From Pseudomonadota bacterium (GTDB taxonomy: Bacteria > Pseudomonadota > Gammaproteobacteria > JAKAQQ01): a DNA stretch of 59,811 nt. Position numbers and translations under genes: made by a program. Under the pieces are notes generated by a model. The model ran no database searches, was not told the DNA's origin, and saw only the letters and a list, made by a program, of their open reading frames with translations. Shown here piece after piece: positions 57,181 through 59,811 of this stretch (the first letter of the stretch is position 1; each line of letters opens with the position of its first letter). The stretch covers positions 1-59,811 of the forward strand of contig JAJYFY010000004.1 of the NCBI GenBank assembly GCA_021785265.1. The letters run 5' to 3'.

Positions 57181-58379
57181 GCGAGAGGCGGGTCATCATC
57201 CTCTGTTTCAATCACTCACCCAGCCCGAGGCAGTGGAATACCTTCCGCTTGTTCGAGGAGGTCGGACAACGCCCCGGTTTTGTGGTTTGGGATCGCTCGC
57301 CGGATAGTCTGGTTTTACAGGATCCCAAGAGCATTCTGGCAACCATCCATCTCCGTGCACCGACTGAGAGTCCACGCCTGCTTCTGGTCATGCCCCGCTA
57401 CTGGCTGGCCCTCTCGCGGCTCATCCGGGAAGAGATCCGGTCTGAGGCCCAGCCGCCCATCCTCGTGGCCACCCATCTTTTCCAGTTACCCCTGGTCTGG
57501 CGCTTCACGCGCGCGAGCTGGTTTTACGATAGTGCGGAATATTATGCCTGGGATGTGTCGCGATACTTCGGCCCCTTGGGAGCTCTAGCCTGGCCGATCC
57601 TGCGATGGCTCGAAGGTCTGGCACTTCGCCCGATGCGAGGGATTTTTGCCGTGGACTCCCGTGGGGGGTGGTTCGAGTCCCAGCTCCGTCGTTTCAACGT
57701 CTCTGTCCGGGTGGTGCCCAACCTTCCGGCTCTGGCCGACGACGGTCCCTGGAAATCCAGGATTGAGCCAGAGACGAAGAGCGAGCGCCGAGTGATCTGT
57801 TATGTGGGTGGGCTTCTCGAACGCAAGGGAATCGGCGTTGCGCTTCGAGCCCTTGCGCTGCTCAAACCCGTTTTCCCAAACCTCACCCTGCTTCTGGTCG
57901 GTCCCGGCTGGACCCCCGCACTTGCAGAGTGCGTCGACGAGTTGGGATTGACGGATCAGGTCGAGATCTCCCCCCCATTGCCTTACCGGGAGATGGTTGC
58001 GAGAATCGCGGGCGCGGAAATCGGCTTGGCTCTGCATCAGCCAGAGTCACCCTTGTATAAGAAGGTGGGCGCCTTAAATGGCCGCAAGATTTTTACCTAT
58101 ATGCAGACCGGTATGGCGATCGTCGCGCCGTGCTTTGGCGAGATCGGTCGTGCGGTGGTGGAGACCGGTTGCGGTGTTTTGGTCGATACGAAAAACCCCG
58201 AAGCCGTGGCCCAGGTTCTGCGCGAACTGCTTTTCGATCCGGATCGTTTGGGCCGACTCCGCCATCATGCGCGCCGGGCTTTCGAGGATGAGTACAACTG
58301 GGAACGGGCTGCCCGTGAGATCCAGCCCTGGTTAGAGCACTGTCTCAAAGAACAGCCTGGAGAGGTGGAGCGTGAGTGA
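57177..58379 (+). CDS. Glycosyltransferase, GT-B fold
   Basis: About 400 residues. ILCFNHSPSPRQWNTFRLFE opens, and CYVGGLLERKGIGVALRALA with LLVGPGWTPAL, then YMQTGMAIVAPCFGEIG form the donor domain. The start is TTG at 57177, overlapping the preceding stop; the open frame extends upstream through the preceding gene without family sequence. Specificity unknown. It overlaps the start of the epimerase gene by 8 bases (58372), so the operon is tightly coupled. Confidence 0.82.
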   Translation: MSERRVIILCFNHSPSPRQWNTFRLFEEVGQRPGFVVWDRSPDSLVLQDPKSILATIHLRAPTESPRLLLVMPRYWLALSRLIREEIRSEAQPPILVATHLFQLPLVWRFTRASWFYDSAEYYAWDVSRYFGPLGALAWPILRWLEGLALRPMRGIFAVDSRGGWFESQLRRFNVSVRVVPNLPALADDGPWKSRIEPETKSERRVICYVGGLLERKGIGVALRALALLKPVFPNLTLLLVGPGWTPALAECVDELGLTDQVEISPPLPYREMVARIAGAEIGLALHQPESPLYKKVGALNGRKIFTYMQTGMAIVAPCFGEIGRAVVETGCGVLVDTKNPEAVAQVLRELLFDPDRLGRLRHHARRAFEDEYNWERAAREIQPWLEHCLKEQPGEVERE

Positions 58380-59514
58380 GAAAGTCTTGCGTCCTGAAGC
58401 GCTTCGACCCGAGGTCGCAGTGGTAGTGGGAACCCGGCCGGGCATCGTCATGTTTGCGCCCATCATCGCCCATCTGCGGAAAAAGGCCGGAGCCCATTTC
58501 GTGATCCATACCGGTCAGCATTACTCGCCGAACATGGATGCCCAGTTCTTCTCGGACTTGGAGTTGCCGACACCCGATTACCGGCTGGAAGGAGTTTCCG
58601 AAAAACCGACGCATGGAGGACAGACCGCGGCCATGCTTGAGGGGGTCGAACGGGTCTTGCTGGAACGGAAACCCCGTCTGGTGCTGGTCGGGGGGGATGC
58701 CAACACGAATCTTGCCGGTGCCCTGGCGGCCCGCAAACTCGGCATCCGGGTCGGGCATGTGGAGGCGGGTGAACGGTCCTACGACTGGTGCATGCCGGAG
58801 GAGCATAATCGCCGGATCATCGATCACATCTCCGAGTACTTGTTTACCTCTTCGCCCAAGGCAGGGCAGCAGCTCGAGCGGGAGTCTGTGCGGGGGGAGA
58901 TCATCGAGACGGGGAATCCCATCGTGGATGCCTCACGGGCCCATCTGGATCTGGCCTTGCGATGTTTCGGTCAACCGGATCGGCGAGATCAGGATACCGG
59001 GCGTCCTTATGCGGTCCTCACAACTCACCGCGAGGAGAACGTGGATGATCCGGGCCGTCTGCGCGGTATTTTCACCGGAGCCGCCCGTGTTGCCGAGGGG
59101 CTGGACCTCACGGTCCTCTGTCTCGCGCACCCTCGAACGCTCAAACGATTGCAGGAGTTTGGCCTGGAAGAGTGGGTGCATTCCCTGGATCGGGTCGAAA
59201 TCCGTCCCGGAAGCGGGTATCTCGAGTTTCTGGCCCTGCTTTCCCGCGCGGCCCTGATCCTGACCGATTCCGGCGGGGTGCAGCAGGAAGCGTGTATCCA
59301 TCGGATTCCCTGTGTGACCCTCCGGGAAAATACCGAGTGGGTCGAGACGATCGAAACTGGGGCCAACCGGCTGGTCGGTACCGATCCGGATCACATCCTG
59401 GCTGGGGCCTCAGAGGCTCTCCATGCCCGGGTGGACTGGAAAGTTCCGTTTGGGGATGGGCATGCGGCCGAACGAATCGTCGATTATGCCTTGCGGGTCG
59501 TTGGCGAGAAATGA
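58372..59514 (+). CDS. wecB: UDP-N-acetylglucosamine 2-epimerase
   Basis: A 380-residue, non-hydrolysing epimerase. VVVGTRPGIVMFAPIIAHL, THGGQTAAMLEGVERVL, VGGDANTNLAGALAARKLG, HVEAGERSYDWCMPEEHNRR (key histidine and glutamates), TTHREENVDDPGRL and LTDSGGVQQEA are all present. In most WecB proteins the second block reads VxGDTxS; here it is VGGDANTN, so the substrate could differ (UDP-ManNAc or an N-acetylated amino sugar). GTG start at 58372. Last gene of the glycan operon within the window. Confidence 0.87.
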   Translation: MSEKVLRPEALRPEVAVVVGTRPGIVMFAPIIAHLRKKAGAHFVIHTGQHYSPNMDAQFFSDLELPTPDYRLEGVSEKPTHGGQTAAMLEGVERVLLERKPRLVLVGGDANTNLAGALAARKLGIRVGHVEAGERSYDWCMPEEHNRRIIDHISEYLFTSSPKAGQQLERESVRGEIIETGNPIVDASRAHLDLALRCFGQPDRRDQDTGRPYAVLTTHREENVDDPGRLRGIFTGAARVAEGLDLTVLCLAHPRTLKRLQEFGLEEWVHSLDRVEIRPGSGYLEFLALLSRAALILTDSGGVQQEACIHRIPCVTLRENTEWVETIETGANRLVGTDPDHILAGASEALHARVDWKVPFGDGHAAERIVDYALRVVGEK

Positions 59515-59811
59515 TTGGTCAGGATCCTTGACCCGAGGAGCCTTGGGGCAGGTGAAAGGTTGCCGCACGCGGTCCGGGATTAGTCAGGCAAGGACACCGC
59601 CGCTTTCCCCACGCCCATAGCCCAGACCGATCAGCATGAGCCGGCGGATTGAGAGAACGGTCCACACTCGGCAGGATCTTCTCAGGATGAGCGAGTTTCA
59701 CCAACGCCCTCGCTTCACGCACTCGGCCGAATACCCATGAACCCTCTTTTGTCCCTGGTGGTACAAAACCCGTCCTGGGATGCTTAGGCACCCGTCTGCT
59801 CTCGTAAACGT
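59515..59811. other. Right edge without a recognisable gene
   Basis: After the epimerase stop, 297 bases carry no ORF I can assign. A minus-strand frame (59791-59519, 90 codons) includes RALVKLAHPEKILPSVDRSL, but I recognise no family and it has no ribosome site. It may be a decayed mobile or intergenic segment. No terminator was seen. Confidence 0.3.

Noticed and set aside
59519-59791. 90-codon minus-strand frame at the right edge
   Set aside because: No recognised family, no ribosome site and unclear boundaries; listed only as an unassigned region.

Overview
The window reads as a GC-rich gammaproteobacterial chromosome segment. The gene neighbourhoods point to this: divergent lpoA and rsmI; hslU-hslV-xerC-DUF484-dapF; and hldE, waaA, tolC, pcm and thiC close together. 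A pyrophosphate-dependent phosphofructokinase, a NodIJ-type exporter, a Kir-type channel and a sulfosugar synthase give it the flavour of an environmental, possibly autotrophic or methylotrophic, lineage. The genus cannot be named from this sequence. Every function below comes from reading motifs by eye; no database search was run.

Left part (1-13.6 kb). An operon on the minus strand makes homocysteine and methionine precursors (metY-metX-hom) and ends in a truncated cysH. It is preceded by a strong promoter, a putative leaderless cysteine-rich leader peptide and a textbook-like antiterminator/terminator pair. Next come a NiCoT/UreH-like membrane protein, a tiny ribosomal protein THX gene, a NodIJ-type ABC exporter, the methyl-cycle pair metK-ahcY, and a phosphate uptake operon pstSCA (no pstB here) behind a Pho-box-like promoter.

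Middle (13.6-42.5 kb). A decayed hipBA toxin-antitoxin locus is followed by an M16 peptidase pair (one active, one lacking the zinc motif), an EAL protein with a dead GGDEF domain, lpoA and rsmI, adk with an unusual basic tail, pfp, a CDF metal exporter, a DGQHR (DndB-like) protein, a DUF4124 protein and a D12 DNA adenine methylase. Then come acetyl-CoA synthetase, cpdA, a class II aldolase, an atypical Nramp transporter, a Fur-controlled metal-uptake-like cluster, lipid A and LPS-core genes (acyltransferase, hldE, waaA), tolC, pcm and a Kir channel whose selectivity filter reads TLGSG.

Right part (42.5-59.8 kb). thiC lies behind a TPP riboswitch. It is followed by the hslUV-xerC-DUF484-dapF block, a CBS protein, a SCO1-like protein and a surface-glycan cluster: two O-antigen ligase/polymerase-like proteins, a CapD/WbpM-type dehydratase, UDP-sulfoquinovose synthase, two glycosyltransferases and a UDP-GlcNAc 2-epimerase. 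The cluster suggests a glycan carrying a sulfonated sugar.

The most interesting signals are the cysteine-leader attenuator at 4.05-4.27 kb, several -10 boxes placed 6-7 nt before ATG codons (leaderless mRNAs), the altered Kir filter, and the sulfosugar gene inside a polymerase/ligase-type glycan cluster. No tRNA, rRNA or CRISPR array was recognised.
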